Part shown: piece by piece, positions 1-11,792 of the stretch
Position numbering within the stretch: position 1 is the first letter of the stretch
How the letters are laid out: each line of letters opens with the position of its first letter
NCBI RefSeq assembly: GCF_014529535.1
Contig: NW_023503334.1
Span: 744,001-808,000, forward strand
Direction: 5' to 3'
DNA length: 64,000 nucleotides
DNA from: Bradysia coprophila
Taxonomy: Eukaryota; Arthropoda; Insecta; Diptera; Sciaridae
Notes under the pieces: model-generated
What the model saw: only the letters and a program-made list of their open reading frames with translations
What the model was told of the DNA's origin: nothing
Database searches by the model: none
Translations under genes and position numbers: made by a program

Positions 1-298
1 CAGGAAAAGTGAGTTTCTCTGATCTTTAGGGCATACAGTTTTTAGAAAGTTTTGAGAATAAAAAGTCAGTTCTAAATGGTAACAAATAAGAAATTTTAAC
101 GATTTTATGTTTATTTTTGCGAGATTGCATGTTATATAAATCATCTTTTATTCGAAAAAATAATTTTTTTAGATTTGAAAGCAGAAAATACTTTGCTGGT
201 GGAAAAAGTGAAACAAAAAAACTATTGAGGTCCGAACTGGCGATCTTGCAATTCGCATTTCAATATTAAATACATTTTTCATACCTAGGACCCGAAAA

Positions 299-466
299 GT
301 GCGACTTCGTCGCACTTTTTTTTCCGTCCAATATGAAAAATACTATTCGTACCACGGACTAAACGTCTTTTATAGCGTATTCGATTCCAGACCTCGCCTT
401 CGGCTCTGTCTGGAAACCTCTCACACGCTAAAAAGACTTTTAGTCCTAGGTACGAAATGTACTATT
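299..466. repeat. Foldback repeat, copy 1 of a family seen twice in the window
   Basis: A short perfect hairpin (AAAAGTGCGACTTCGTCGCA, about 294-320) is followed by terminal inverted repeats. The left arm CGTACCACGGACTAAA is mirrored by TTTAGTCCTAGGTACG on the right. A second, diverged copy lies at 12174-12350 in the same order, including the internal 'ctcgccttcggct' segment. Two dispersed copies with inverted ends indicate a MITE-like element; I found no clear target duplication. Confidence 0.6.
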
Positions 467-510
467 ACAATGGTTAATTGTAGCAGTGGCTAGGGTGTAA
501 AATATTCTTG

Positions 511-812
511 CGTTTAGCTAAAATATTGTTGTCGCAAATAAAGCTCTAGCATTTTTTTAACTTCAAAAATTAAAAAAAAAAACTTTTTGGTCTATGTCAG
601 AGTATACAATTAAAGCAAAATAAAATGATTGAGTCTGTTTTTTGACAATTGAATTTCAATTGCCAAAAAACCATACTCGATCATTTCATTTTGCTTTTAC
701 CTTAGTCTATTCTTTGAGCTTTTTGAATTTTCAAGGCCACATTTTAAATTTGTTTTATTAAAAAAAAATCTAGAGCTTCATTCACAACAACATTTTATTA
801 TGAAAAGCTAAA
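511..812. repeat. Foldback (inverted repeat) about 300 bases
   Basis: Imperfect palindrome. The left arm has TTTAGCT, ATTGTTGT and AAGCTCTAG in order; the right arm has their complements CTAGAGCTT, ACAACAA and AGCTAAA. The centre is GACAATTGAATTTCAATTG, flanked by complementary AAAATGATTGAGT and the ATCATTTCATTTTGC side. Consistent with a non-autonomous DNA element. Confidence 0.5.
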
Positions 813-2453
813 GTCTCGTCAAGTTTATAAAAAATTATTCCTCCTTTCTTATAAAAAAAAAACAGTAATTCTACCAACGAATAACAGATGTCACCACATG
901 TGAACAATTTTTTAATTTTGAGCTAAGGACTCGAAGTATCTGTAAATTAATCTCTCTAGGACCTAATGATTTCTGGTTAAATGAGGGAATTAAATTTTAA
1001 TTCCACAAAAGATTCGGTTGCGTACTGTTAATCGCTAAAAATTTCAGATCTATGTCCATATTCCTATCGGTCTAATTGTCGATTTCAGCAACGTAAAATT
1101 GCTCGTGTGTTTTCGGCCTTTTAATTGTAACTCGGAAAACTCGCTAATAAACATTTGTCTCAAGTGTGCACAGCTCTCTTTGAAATATTTTTTGTTTTAT
1201 TTTATTTAACTTGATGATCGTGTTTGTTGTGTGTGTGATAACTTTAATATTTTTTTTCTCATTTATCATTTTACAATATGTACATAAAAGCTAAATATAT
1301 TTTTTTTCTTTGTTTTATCTTATTTACAAATATAATTTAATTCATAGGATGGTGTTCAATAATAAGGGTTTGTTTTTCATCTTCTATGTTTTTAGTTTAA
1401 ATAATGCGAAAAAAATGATTTCTTCATTTTTATATATCAAATTTGTTTTTAATATTATGTTGATCGCGTGTGTGTCTCTCATAAATATATTTTGTTTCTT
1501 TAATCAAATTTACTCTTTATAAATTGCTAGTAGATGCAGTAGATGATTTTTTTATTATTTATATAAATGTGTGTGTGAGTGTGCAGATTATTAATTCTCA
1601 TTTTTTTTTGTTCTTCTTCTTCTTCTATTCTCACCTGACATTCATGATATATAATTTCATTATTATTTGTTATTGTTATTGTTATTATTTTCATTATCTG
1701 AATAGTGTTTTCATTTCAATGGCATACGCGCCATTTGTTTGAATGTAACCCGAGATACAATGAATCGAGATAAAATCAACAAAAAAAAATCTGTTAAGTG
1801 CCGATAATGGCATTTTCATTAATAAAAAAAAATTGTTTGCGCCATCAACAACGATCTTTGCGTGTACGTGTTAAATGCATTAACTTTATTTCTTTTCTAA
1901 ATTTTCGATTGTTGACTGGCACTGTTGTTGAACAGATGAGCAATAACTGTTGGCAACTTCAATTCCACACTAAAAAATTTGGTTCAGATCTCTCAAAAAT
2001 GATTTAAAAATACGAGAAAAAAACGCAACAACCAAATCAATCAACGTTAATATAAAGCAGATCTCAGATGGATACGGATCGACAAAAAATTGCGGTCCAA
2101 GATTCTTGTGCTTTCACTTCCATTCATTTCTTAGTATTCACATTCCACAAAAAGGAAACAAATCGATCATTCCAGCTGCTCGATATAAATTAAAGAAAAT
2201 TAACGAACGTTGGTTTTTAAACACAAATAGCACGAGAATGGAAATTAAAATTCAGGAAAAAAAAATATTCAAATTAATAAAAAAAAAAATTATTTCAATA
2301 TCGCCGACTATAATTTCCACTAGCCGACGACGCACCACCAGAACTATTCCCATAATTGTTCGCTATTTTTCGTAACGTACTGCGTATACCGGACAATTTC
2401 AGAAATGGGAAATAATAATAAAACTTTGGTACATGATGCGTTTTCACCATATG

Positions 2454-5400
2454 CTACAATTCGAAAAATTCGTCCTGTTGCTTTTCCAACCTTTGCAGTG
2501 AGTTTTGTACACGGCGTCCGGATGTCATTGTTAACAATTGGATCGTATCACTGCCCGATGAGCTATTGCGTGTGTGGTGGCGTGACGATGTGGACGATGT
2601 TGACGGCGATGTGGCATAGTGGCGATGATTCGTTGTGAATAGATTTTCATCACTTGGGGGGACGAAACTAAAAACAAACAAAAAAATGTTTCAAGAAAAC
2701 GGCCAAATCACCGGGTGCGCTAAATTGATCAACAGCAATCTATCTGAGCAAATGAGACGAAAATGGAAAGGTTCTAATCCTTCTAATTGATTTTGGATAA
2801 TGGCTTGATGTGAAAGTAAAATAAATTTGGTTGTCGATGGTATCAGATGGCTTGCCAAATATTTGTAACGATTTTGCGAAGGAATTAACAGATCGTTGAT
2901 AATTAGAACCACTAATATTTATGCCATGCCAGGCTTTTAAGCTCGAAATTGAACGTAACAACAATCGATAATGGCTTCTAATTCACTCTCGGTACTCTTG
3001 TTGATATTTGCTTTTGTGGAATGAACTTAAAATATCTACAAAATTATTGATAACGTCACCGATAAACCATGCAGTCAATGCTTAACGATAAAATAAGTTA
3101 CCGTCGAATTCATTTGTGATTATGACTGTGGATGGGCTTTGACGCAGTGTCTTTGTGACTCTTTACGTCTATTGTTACTTAAAAAATGGAATAACATTGC
3201 GGTCGAAATTATCCTAAAAGTAATTTACAAAGCTGCCTCGACTCGAAGAGTTTATTAAGCAATGGAGATTTTACTCTACAGAAACAGATTCCAATGAAGT
3301 GCCTAGCGATTGGATCTATCTCATAGCACTGTTGCCCTTATTTATTTCTTCACTGTTACTTAACACATTGAAATTAATTGCGGCCTGTCAACTTTCGGCA
3401 CCCTGGACTTTACTTAAATAGTCGAGGAATGCCTCCAAATAAATTTCTAAGAATCCAAAACTGAATTCTAGATTTTTAGAAATTTAATTGGAGGCATTCC
3501 ACGACTATTTAAGTAAAGTCCAGGGTGCCGAAAGTTGTCAAGCCGCAATTATTTTGAATGTGTTAAACCGCTTTCACAGCTACCTGAGTTTCGATTTGAC
3601 TTCTACCTAAAGCAATAAAATCATTACCGTTAATGGAGGCACAGCGGTGAGTGGTCGTACACCATAAAGTACAATACATCAACTGAATTAAATTATTTAA
3701 ATATTTGACAATAAATTAGTGTAATCTGTAACTCTGGTAATGAGGTACAAGCGAAGGTACATCAGTTTTGAGAAATGGTCATATTAGGAACCAATCAACT
3801 GACAATATTTACAAAAACATATTTTTGGACAGTGATTCACTGCAGTGGCGAAATTGTATCGAAATGATTTGACTCAAATTTTGACAATCATGCTGGTCAG
3901 ACAGAAGGCTTTAATTTCTTACAAATTGTTGGCAATGTCTTATGACGCAATGTGCTTTTTTTAATCAGATACGGACCCGTAAAGAGCCTAATCTAAGTCT
4001 AAGAATGTTGATAACCCAACCACAAATCACCATGGGCAGTATTTGAAAATTTAAGTCGTTTATGTGATCCCTCACTCGGATGTCATCAAGTACTAGGATG
4101 ACAGGGTCTATTTTTGGAAATTTTGGTGAATTTTGGAAAACCAAAAATTGGAGATGATCATTCGCTCTAATATTGAGATACTGAGAGAGAGAGAGATAGA
4201 GAGAGAAATGCTGAATGGCAAATTAGTTTGCAAAACTAAAGATCCAAAGGCGTTCGACGTTTCATTAGTAATTATTTCCATTGCAATCATAAAAGTCTAA
4301 AACTGCTATATGCATCGGTCAAACAAACATTTCAATATCTGAATTAGTTCGTGTAAAATACACAAAAATTCTGTGACAAAATTACAGTTTTGTTGCAAAA
4401 TGTTGCAATCGCTTTGTTGATGTCATTAAACAAATCAAAGAACGAACGAACTCTCGTCAATATTTCGATTATTCGAAGAGCAAATATCACGTGCAATTAC
4501 CGTCGAGTCAAAGCCGCCAATTTTTTTTTTTGTGAATAAATTAAACGGCAAACACAAACATAATGATGTGTACGATGGCGGGCTGTTGTACAATATATAA
4601 ACTTTGAATTAACACAATCTCGTGTTTCTTCGGTATCATCATCTGAGTTGTCTTGGTGTACGTAACAAAAACAACAACAAAACATTGTTGAACGATTGTT
4701 GACTTGGGTATTGTACGAATATTGCGAGCGATAAATTAATTTTAGAAAAATTAAAAATGAAAATATAATTAAACGGTCGAACCGCACGAACGGTTGAAAT
4801 ACACAAATTGAGTTGACCGCATTATAATCTTTTGATCGGCAAAAAAAAAATTGCATGTGTATGAGTGAACAAAACTTCAATAGAGACGAATTGCAATTAT
4901 TCTAAAACAGAAAATTTATAATAAAACGTAGAAGACAGACAGGTCATTAGCAATCCACCGTATTGTTCCACATCTTCAATGGTTCGGCAAATAGCATTTT
5001 TTTGTTTGTTTGTTTGGGAAAAAACGAAATTGATACTCACTCGAAACTGTTCTGTGACTTAGCGACATACTTCTTGGTTTGTGCAAGCGTCGAGTCTATT
5101 TTACCCATAAACTCGTCAATGTCCTTGCGATTCTCCTCTTCGGGACTGAGCACCCTCATCGACTGACTATTCGGTGAATTTGTTTGCATGTCTGCCATAC
5201 AGGCGTTATTTGATGAACCAGTTGGCAGCGATTGTGGCCGATCTTCTTTCGGATAGTATGGTGAATCTTTGTCCACCGGTATCATCAGGAACTGTCGCAA
5301 AAATAAACTGTCTTGAGCGAACAGACGATTTGCACGGCGTATTTGTTCTGTCTGCATTGGTCACCGATTGGAAAGTGGAACGACATAAAAAAAGAAAAGA

Positions 5401-8400
5401 AATTTTATTGTTGATGGTCTACATCATCAGGCACAGTAAATTGACGAATAAATGAAATGCATTTACATAAAAATTCAACTAACCGTACAGCCGTATTTCA
5501 AAGCAATCCCTTGCAGAGTGTCTGTTTTCTCCAGTTCGTGTCGTATCAGCAATAATTCATTTCTTACGTGATTGCATGTACTTCCATATTTTTTGAGTGA
5601 TCGGGCTGATTCTCTAATTGAATGCTTTTCCGTGAAGAAGTAGTCGTCCTCCATTTCGGATACTATTTCTTTAAACTATGAAAATTGAGAAAAATGTCGA
5701 CTTTAATGTTGTTATACTGAGCGAATATTTGTTTTCGTATTATTTTGGTCTGGATAATAGTTTTTTCATTGAGAAATTTTATTTACGCTTTGACAGATCC
5801 GAAATCGTGTAATGACAGATGTTTTCATTTTTAGAACACACACATAAAGACTAAAGAGCATAACGGTGTTGCATACGCCATCTGCATATGGTTTTAATTG
5901 TTATTAGTACATCTCAATGCAAGTATGAAAAATTCGCAGATTGGTTCTTGGAGTACAACACAAGCTTTTGAGTCTACAATATTGTCCAAGAAAAAATATT
6001 TCTTCAAAAGAATTGTGATTGATCATTTATTTTACACCCACATCCCAATATTCCATTCCAGGGCTAGATGAGCTTTCACAAACGGCTAATAATCTGTTAT
6101 CGACAAAGTCAGGTAAAAGTAGAAACATTAAAATTACACCAAATGAAGTAAAAGATTTTTTATCACACAGTAGGCAAAACTTTCAGCAATAGATGTAGCC
6201 TGTGCACATGTCCAGAAGAACGTAGAACCACTTACAGTGTGGAAACCACTTCATCTAAGTTTAACATGAAATCACATTTTCCTGAAAGAAACGTGTTCGT
6301 GTAACCATTCTAAATTTGGACTCCTTATTAAGGGATTAAGGAGGTTTTAGCACAAAAATAAGGAGAAAGAAGGAAATTGTTAGTTGAAATTAAGGAAAAA
6401 TGAGGAGAAATTTTTCGATAAAAGTCTAAATTATTCTAAGATACAGCAATTAACATCGGAAGTCCGCCTCAACTTTAAAATAAAACGCATTATTGTTTAT
6501 TTTGACGTATCGTTTTTGTAAAGTTGTATCGTAAAATTCACTTTTATCACAATGAAAATTTGAATATTTAGGGCGCGTTTAAGGCTTGAATTAGATTCTT
6601 AGCAAAGCTTAGCTTTACCAATTATCACTGTAACTGCGCTTCAAAATTCATCACTGTTTATTTTGACGTACCTATCCTTTTTGTAGGGTGGTAGTTTCAA
6701 TCAGTTTTCGATGCGACAAAATTTTTGAAATTTAAGACGTACTTACGGCGTGAATTCTTACTTGACCCCACCCTCAAATTTAAAAACTTGCTGGATTAGA
6801 TTTAGATCTCGTTAACTGCAAAGGCTGTTGTTTGTTATCCCGTTCGAATTTCGAAAAAATAATAAGTTGGTGAAAGTATAAAAGTATAAATTTGAAAGAA
6901 GTAAGCTAAAACCTTGAATTGTTTGTAATAAGGACGCATGGCTGAGACAATGTTAAGGGTTATTTACATGTTAAATAAAATAATTCTACTCGAGACTCTC
7001 GAGCCGAGAGGCGGCGTGGAACAACAAAAATATATGTTAAACCAGTCATGTTGGAACGATCATGAGCTACGACTCCACCTTTTTATTAGAGTTCTTTGTG
7101 TTAAATAATAGTAATTGTTATTTTTGCGGCGCAGCGAATTTTTTTTTTCTTAATTTTGATTTCCGTCGATGAAATTTGCGAAAAATAAGGAAAATAAGGC
7201 CTGGTGTAACGCACTGTCAGTGCTATGTCATACGCTAAATAAATAACTCGCTGCCAAGCGAAATGTTCAAAAATTCAGATTCAAATGATGTAAAAAAAGT
7301 CCGTTTAACGGGTGAAGAAGTTCGAAACGAGACAACGTTTTTTAATCGAGAATAACATATTCGTTGGATAGGACCTGAAATTCAGATAGAAAGAGCTGTA
7401 ACGTTTACTGTCACTTGCATCTTTTTGTAAACTTTTGAAACAGAAAATTTGAGTGTGAATATCCACTAGACTCCAAATAATGTTCGTTGCAATGAAAATA
7501 CAAAAATACCCAGCGCATTGTTCTTCGCCAAAAAAAATTTAGGTCAAAAATAACAAAACAAGAATGTCTTGAATTCCAATCTTATTGTGATTTAACTATA
7601 TAAAAAGCAATATGCAGAAGTGGAATCTTAGAAATAAAATACAAAATGAACTCAAAGGTGTTTGTGTTTCTGATCCTTTCAACAACTAGCTACAGAATAT
7701 CACTTGCTCAAAGTATGTATTTATTTCATTGATTTCTGGTTATTCTTTCCAATTATGAAAATTTTGTAGTTCAATCGATGATACAATATTCAAATAATCG
7801 TAATCGAATGTTTTATCGATAATCGGTAAATATCAGTCGATATTTATCGATTTTATCGATAAAACATTCCATTGATATTGATTGATTGAAAATATTTTAA
7901 CGAAGCCTATTTACTATGAAAGGTTATAATGTAACAGACAATGAGTCAACACAACTGCCGAGCTCAAATACAGAAACGCCTAGAACGACATCCCAGTCCG
8001 AAGATTATCCAAAATGGGTGTCATCATCTAGGGGTGGTAAAATTCCATTAGGCGCCATTCAGGGCGGCATAGATAGTGATGGTAGGTGAACATGCTAACT
8101 ATGTGAACTACATGCGAACAGCTAAGGCTCGTTAAATACATATTATTTAATAAGAGCCTCAATCTGTGTCTTGGTGAGGAGAAATTGTGGCGTATCAAAA
8201 TTACCGTTATTTCATAGGTGCCATACTTTACGTGGCTCGTGCTTTTCATGAAACTGAAATAATTCCTGGAAAATTAAATTCTCTCAGTAAGCTGACATAT
8301 ATGGGTAATAATGGGATAGAATATGCCAAGACGTCGTATGAAGTTTTGGTTGGATGCAAGGCACATTGGGAGATACCTCGAGAAAACAATATTCCACCAA

Positions 8401-10560
8401 ATGCTATTATAGGTTTTAATATAATCTCCTATCTTGATAAGTCAATCAAAATCGGTTATAAAATTACACTTTACATTTGACAGCTGGAGTGGCGTATGAC
8501 GGAGCTTATTACGTTTGTCGAGTAAGATTACTCGGAAACCTAACGAATGGAAAAATGCATAATCGTCATTCTCGCTGCTACATTCCATATGGTGGAATTG
8601 AACATACCTACAACGAATATGAAATTCTATGTTGTGGCAGGTAGAACCCTGATGGCTTGACATTATAGACATCTTTCAAATAAATGAACGGTTCGGGTCC
8701 AAAAAGAGATTATTTTATCTTCAATATGACGACAAGATGAGTATCTGAAAGCCATTTTTGCAACTGCAGTGTTAATACTCTTCTCCCCTTTCCTTCTTGC
8801 ACCATTCTGGTTCGGTTCGCTTTGGAAACCTCACATTCACAAAAAGAAATTCAAATAAGAGATGGTTTACTATCATTAACTGTTCATTTGTTACAGTCAG
8901 ATCAGGGCTATCAAAAAGTTTGTTTATCACTAACTATACGCTTCTTGTAATGTAATCTAACATTTCCATTTCCTTGTTTCAAGTTCACAGAGATGTCAGT
9001 AGTTTTAGTGACTAATGCAGATTTGAATAGACTCATAAAAGATCTAAATACGAAAGGTAATTAAGTTGGGTACAACTACGAGATTATTTTTCTCGGTGCA
9101 GCCTCTTCAGAAGTAGTGCAAATATAATCTTATCAACAGTCGAACAAACATAATAACTGAAAATTTTCTTTTTAAAAGAAATCTTAGAATGAGAATGAGA
9201 AATGTACAATCTCGTTATCAGATAATATTTAGAAAATATTCGTTTCAGTCAATCCAAATGATTGTCTTGAATCAGTTCAGATAGTTTGCATACAGATAAA
9301 ATTTGCAAAAAGAGCATTACTCACCAACGCTTAAGGTCAATAGGGACAAGGGTCAATGAATAAATAAAAGTCTAGTCTACCGAAAACAATCGAAAGTATA
9401 AACAGAATGTTCTAACTATCCTTGAATCACTGAATCTCTCTGATAATCTGTTTGTAATCTGTTTGCATTTTGTTTACTCTTTTTAATTGAATGTGGAACA
9501 TGAAACTTTCTCGTGTTTTGAAATGGGAAAATATATTCCAGCAACGGAATACTCAATCGGTATACCAATAGAAATTTTCTTTTAACAAATATTTTGGACC
9601 ACATTACCGTCTTTGACAACGCCAGAATATTTTCGTCCGTTTAACCACTTAGGTGAAATTTATTTAATTGTCTTTGTAAATATAAACACTACGAAAAATG
9701 GGATAGTTTGTGCTAACTGCTGGAATTTATTTTATCAGATGAAGCAGATATTAATTTGATGAAACGATAAAATCGACAACTTTTGAGTTTCTAGGATAAT
9801 GTAAAATATTTCGCTAGCTTAATGAAATATTGAAAAATGTTCATCCCAGCAGGTTGTCCCTTTTCCCTGTGAACTCTTTCAAGGATTAACGAAAGAATTA
9901 AAAGATTTTGTGTCCATCGCCGTGGAATACTAAGGTAACAACAGATTTAATGATATGCACTGACAAAAAAGTTTCGAAAAACTCACCTGTAGCAGGTAAC
10001 TTTGTCTCCAGGTAATCTACATTATCTGCTGCAGCTGTATTTTTTGTATGGGGCGCTACAGCTGTGGCAGCTATTGTAGATTACCTGGAGACAAAGTTAC
10101 CTGCAACAGCTGAGTTTTTCGAAACTTTTTTGTCAGTGTGCCGTTGGTGAGAGGCTTAGTTTTTGTTATTGTCATTTTTATATCAACCAGGTCGTTAACA
10201 ACTTCCGAGACTAACGTCGAGTTGAAATGATGACGGTGAAGAAATTAGTTTAAATATTTCAAAATCAAAAACCACCAAGTTTGGCAATTTAGTGTTCACT
10301 TAACATAAATTAACACTTTTTAACAGCGTTATAAAAGGGACTGATTCACCGAATTAGTGACGTTGTTTTAACCTCTGTTCATTGCTCTTTGGCTCGCACA
10401 TTTTTTTTCTTTTTAAAAACGCATAGAAATTTCAACAATGATGTGAACGACGAATAGGAATGTTGATGTATTATGGTTTAACAACACAATTCAAAAAAAA
10501 AAAATCATTTACCTCTGAATGCAGTCTCCAGTCTTTGTACAATTTAATAATGTAATCCAT
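2454..10560 (-). CDS. Lysmd1: LysM-domain protein, LYSMD1/2-like, four exons
   Basis: Exons (minus strand): 10560-10513, 5675-5484, 5351-5041 and 2667-2454; 765 bases, 254 residues, with phases fitting at every junction. The LysM domain is at about residues 63-106 (KTDTLQGIALKYGCT joined to TEQIRRANRLF...LRQFLMIPV). A short conserved stretch follows (DEFMGKIDSTLAQTKK), then a Ser/Thr-rich linker, then the tail QQDEFFEL, which matches the acidic-aromatic C-terminus I recall for vertebrate LYSMD1. Vertebrate LYSMD1 is about 227 residues. These are cytosolic, poorly characterised LysM proteins with no signal peptide. Exon 1 (MDYIIKLYKDWRLHSE) is the least certain: it rests on a good AACAATGG start context, a GAG/GTAAAT donor, a strong TTTTCATAG acceptor and open frame across the join. 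Otherwise translation could begin at the ATG at 5654 (231 residues). Intron 1 contains the DM9 gene on the other strand. Confidence 0.8.
3360..3566. repeat. Near-perfect hairpin element, TTAA at both ends
   Basis: Long inverted repeat. The left arm has AACTTTCGGCACCCTGGACT followed by TTACTTAAATAGTCG and GGAATGCCTCC. The right arm mirrors it, ending GCCGAAAGTTGTCAAGCCGC. Both outer ends read TTAA then CACATT/AATGTG. It lies in the last intron of the LYSMD1-like gene. The TTAA ends suggest a piggyBac- or Kolobok-type target, but four bases are weak evidence. Confidence 0.65.
6465..6830. repeat. Diverged tandem duplication, unit about 170-180 bases
   Basis: The segment TGTTTATTTTGACGTA recurs at about 6495 and 6652 in the same order relative to 'tttttgta', 'aatttt..atttaag/agg' and a following 'cttgaattagatt'/'gtgaattctt' stretch. 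The two halves therefore look like an old direct duplication inside intron 1 of the LYSMD1-like gene. Identity is low by eye. Confidence 0.35.
7597..7630 (+). promoter_or_regulatory. TATA box of the DM9 gene
   Basis: TATATAAAAA at 7597-7606 lies 40 bases before the ATG at 7646. This puts the expected start of transcription at about 7627 and gives a very short 5' UTR. It supports the DM9 gene as an independent unit rather than an exon of the gene around it. Confidence 0.6.
7646..8644 (+). CDS. Secreted DM9 / DUF3421 repeat protein, four exons
   Basis: Exons 7646-7712, 7923-8081, 8218-8412 and 8484-8644 join in frame to 193 residues. Residues 1-22 form a signal peptide (MNSKVFVFLILSTTSYRISL...). 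A Ser/Thr-rich spacer to about residue 53 follows, then two DM9 repeats. Repeat 1 (about 54-120) has WVSSSRGGKIPLGAIQGG, ILYVARA, PGKLN and SYEVLVG. Repeat 2 (about 126-191) has HWEIP, IPPNAIIAGV, CYIPYGGIEHTYNEYEILCC. DM9 tandem pairs occur in insect and mollusc proteins, some mannose-binding and linked to immunity or infection responses. Secretion here is inferred from the signal peptide. All introns are small (69-210 bases), with all junctions in phase 1. The gene lies entirely inside intron 1 of the opposite-strand LYSMD1-like gene. AATAAA at 8679-8684 lies 35 bases after the stop. Confidence 0.9.
7784..7905. repeat. ATCGATA-rich palindrome in DM9 intron 1
   Basis: GAATGTTTTATCGATAATCG is mirrored by CGATTTTATCGATAAAACATTC, with further TATCGATA/TCGATATTTATCGA motifs between. 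It makes up much of the first intron of the DM9 gene. It resembles the interior of the 37.2 kb element, so it may be a remnant of a similar MITE. TATCGATA is also the Drosophila DRE core, so a regulatory role is possible but unproven. Confidence 0.5.
8679..8684 (+). terminator. Polyadenylation signal of the DM9 gene
   Basis: AATAAA 35 bases downstream of the TAG stop of the DM9 protein. Confidence 0.6.
8730..8858 (+). other. Orphan open frame with a membrane segment, no start codon
   Basis: Read from 8730 the frame gives 42 residues: a short polar lead (RQDEYLK), a hydrophobic stretch of about 20 residues (AIFATAVLILFSPFLLAPFW) and a basic tail ending HIHKKKFK before TAA. There is no in-frame ATG. 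It lies just after the DM9 polyadenylation signal. A splice from the AG/GTAGAA at 8641 into it does not keep phase with any AG I can see. It is either a relic of a coding exon or chance. Confidence 0.2.
9958..10138. mobile_element. MITE-like hairpin with CACTGACA ends
   Basis: 181 bases with nearly perfect inverted arms: CACTGACAAAAAAGTTTCGA at the left is mirrored at the right. The arms continue through CAGGTAACTTTGTCTCCAGG and TAATCTACA, with a GCTGCAGCTGTA-type loop at the centre. Terminal CACTG is typical of several DNA transposon superfamilies. I see no convincing target duplication. Confidence 0.65.
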
Positions 10561-11792
10561 TGTTCCTGATGAAAAACGACGATTACTTTTTCTTTCAAAA
10601 ATTTCGCAAACCGTATCAGCAGGAAATTTCAGCGACACCAACAACAATCACAATCAATAATTTATTATCATCCATATGAAGTGCCGACCGTTCAACAAAA
10701 TTTTTTATTTTAATTAGCAGCTTATCATCATCGAGCAATTTAAACTCTAAAATTGTTTTTTCAAACAAACCACAAACGAAAACCGAACACAACTGAAAAA
10801 CGGTCTTAGTTTTAATACCACAAAAACAGGAATTTTATAAATTTTATTGAAGATGAAGTAAAAGAAGAAAAAAAGACCTTTGTCGCATTAACCAATCAAT
10901 TTTACACATTGAAAGCATAATCGCAAAATGTAATGTTATTCGACATGTAAAGGCATGTTATGGGGGCCGTTTTATATTATTATTGACTCGCTTGGTTTAT
11001 TATTCGAATAGCTCTGATTATTATTTTCTTATCAGTTATACTGGCACTTGTTTGCTTTTTAATAAATTTGTAGTCACCACCACACACCGCACACAGTAAC
11101 TTATGGCTAAAAACTATAACAACGACTGTGACTATCAAAATGTTATTTCAAATTGAACATTGCAGTGAATAATCTTTTAATTTCGGGAATTCCGGTTTCA
11201 AAAGGTATCTTTGCGACGATATATCTTTCTTTCAACTAAATTGGCTAAACTGAAAAAGTGTGAAATTCAGTAGAGTATCAGCTCCATACAGCTTATAGTT
11301 GAAGATCTAAGTTAATTTGTTTGGAAAGTTTTGTCGAAGTGGTTGTCGATTAAATGGTTTAACAAACTTTACCTATTTTCAGCCAGCTAATTTCGTTAAG
11401 ATTTGTAAAATTTGTCGAAAGTTTGGACAAAGAAAATTGCTGTAAATTTCTATAAACTTACAGAATATTGTGTGGTGAAATGTGCTCGGCTTAAAAGTAG
11501 AATAATGTTTTTGATATTGACAGTCAAGTGCATGGATTTTTGATTTTTAAAATTTAAATGCCTTGGAAGAAGTGGCAATTTTAAAATTCCGTTAGATTTA
11601 CACTCATAAGTAACAAATATGCTGCAAATCACACGAAACTTACCAATTAAACTCTTTCTTATCCTTCGACAAAACATCGATTGATGGACACAGTGTCACG
11701 TATATAGTTACAGTTTAACTTCAAAACCACTTCATTTTGAGTACCCGTTCCGTTTAACATTAAATAAAACGCAAAACAACGAATTTGCAAAA

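Larger units (their letters stand above)
1..2453. other. AT-rich stretch without a supported gene
   Basis: I see no convincing coding region here. The open frames are short and rich in Phe, Ile and Asn, as expected from T- and A-runs. The left part holds inverted repeats listed separately. The right part (about 1150-2450) has T-runs and GTGTGTG tracts and lies just past the stop of the LYSMD1-like gene on the minus strand, so it may include that gene's 3' UTR. Confidence 0.5.
8645..10512. other. Remainder of LYSMD1-like intron 1
   Basis: Contains the transmembrane-like open frame at 8730-8858 and the hairpin element at 9958-10138, both listed. Otherwise it is AT-rich with no supported gene. 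A possible mini-exon at 8993-9055 (MSVVLVTNADLN..., followed by AAAG/GTAATT) leads only to short frames downstream. Confidence 0.4.

Noticed and set aside
1-22. CAGGAAAA/GTGAGT at the very start looks like an exon end on the plus strand
   Set aside because: Only eight exonic bases are visible, so no protein can be read; the donor match alone is not enough.
9001-9110. Mini-exon MSVVLVTNADLN... with a G/GTAATT donor
   Set aside because: The nearest acceptor gives a 47-base intron and an immediate stop; the next one also stops within four codons.
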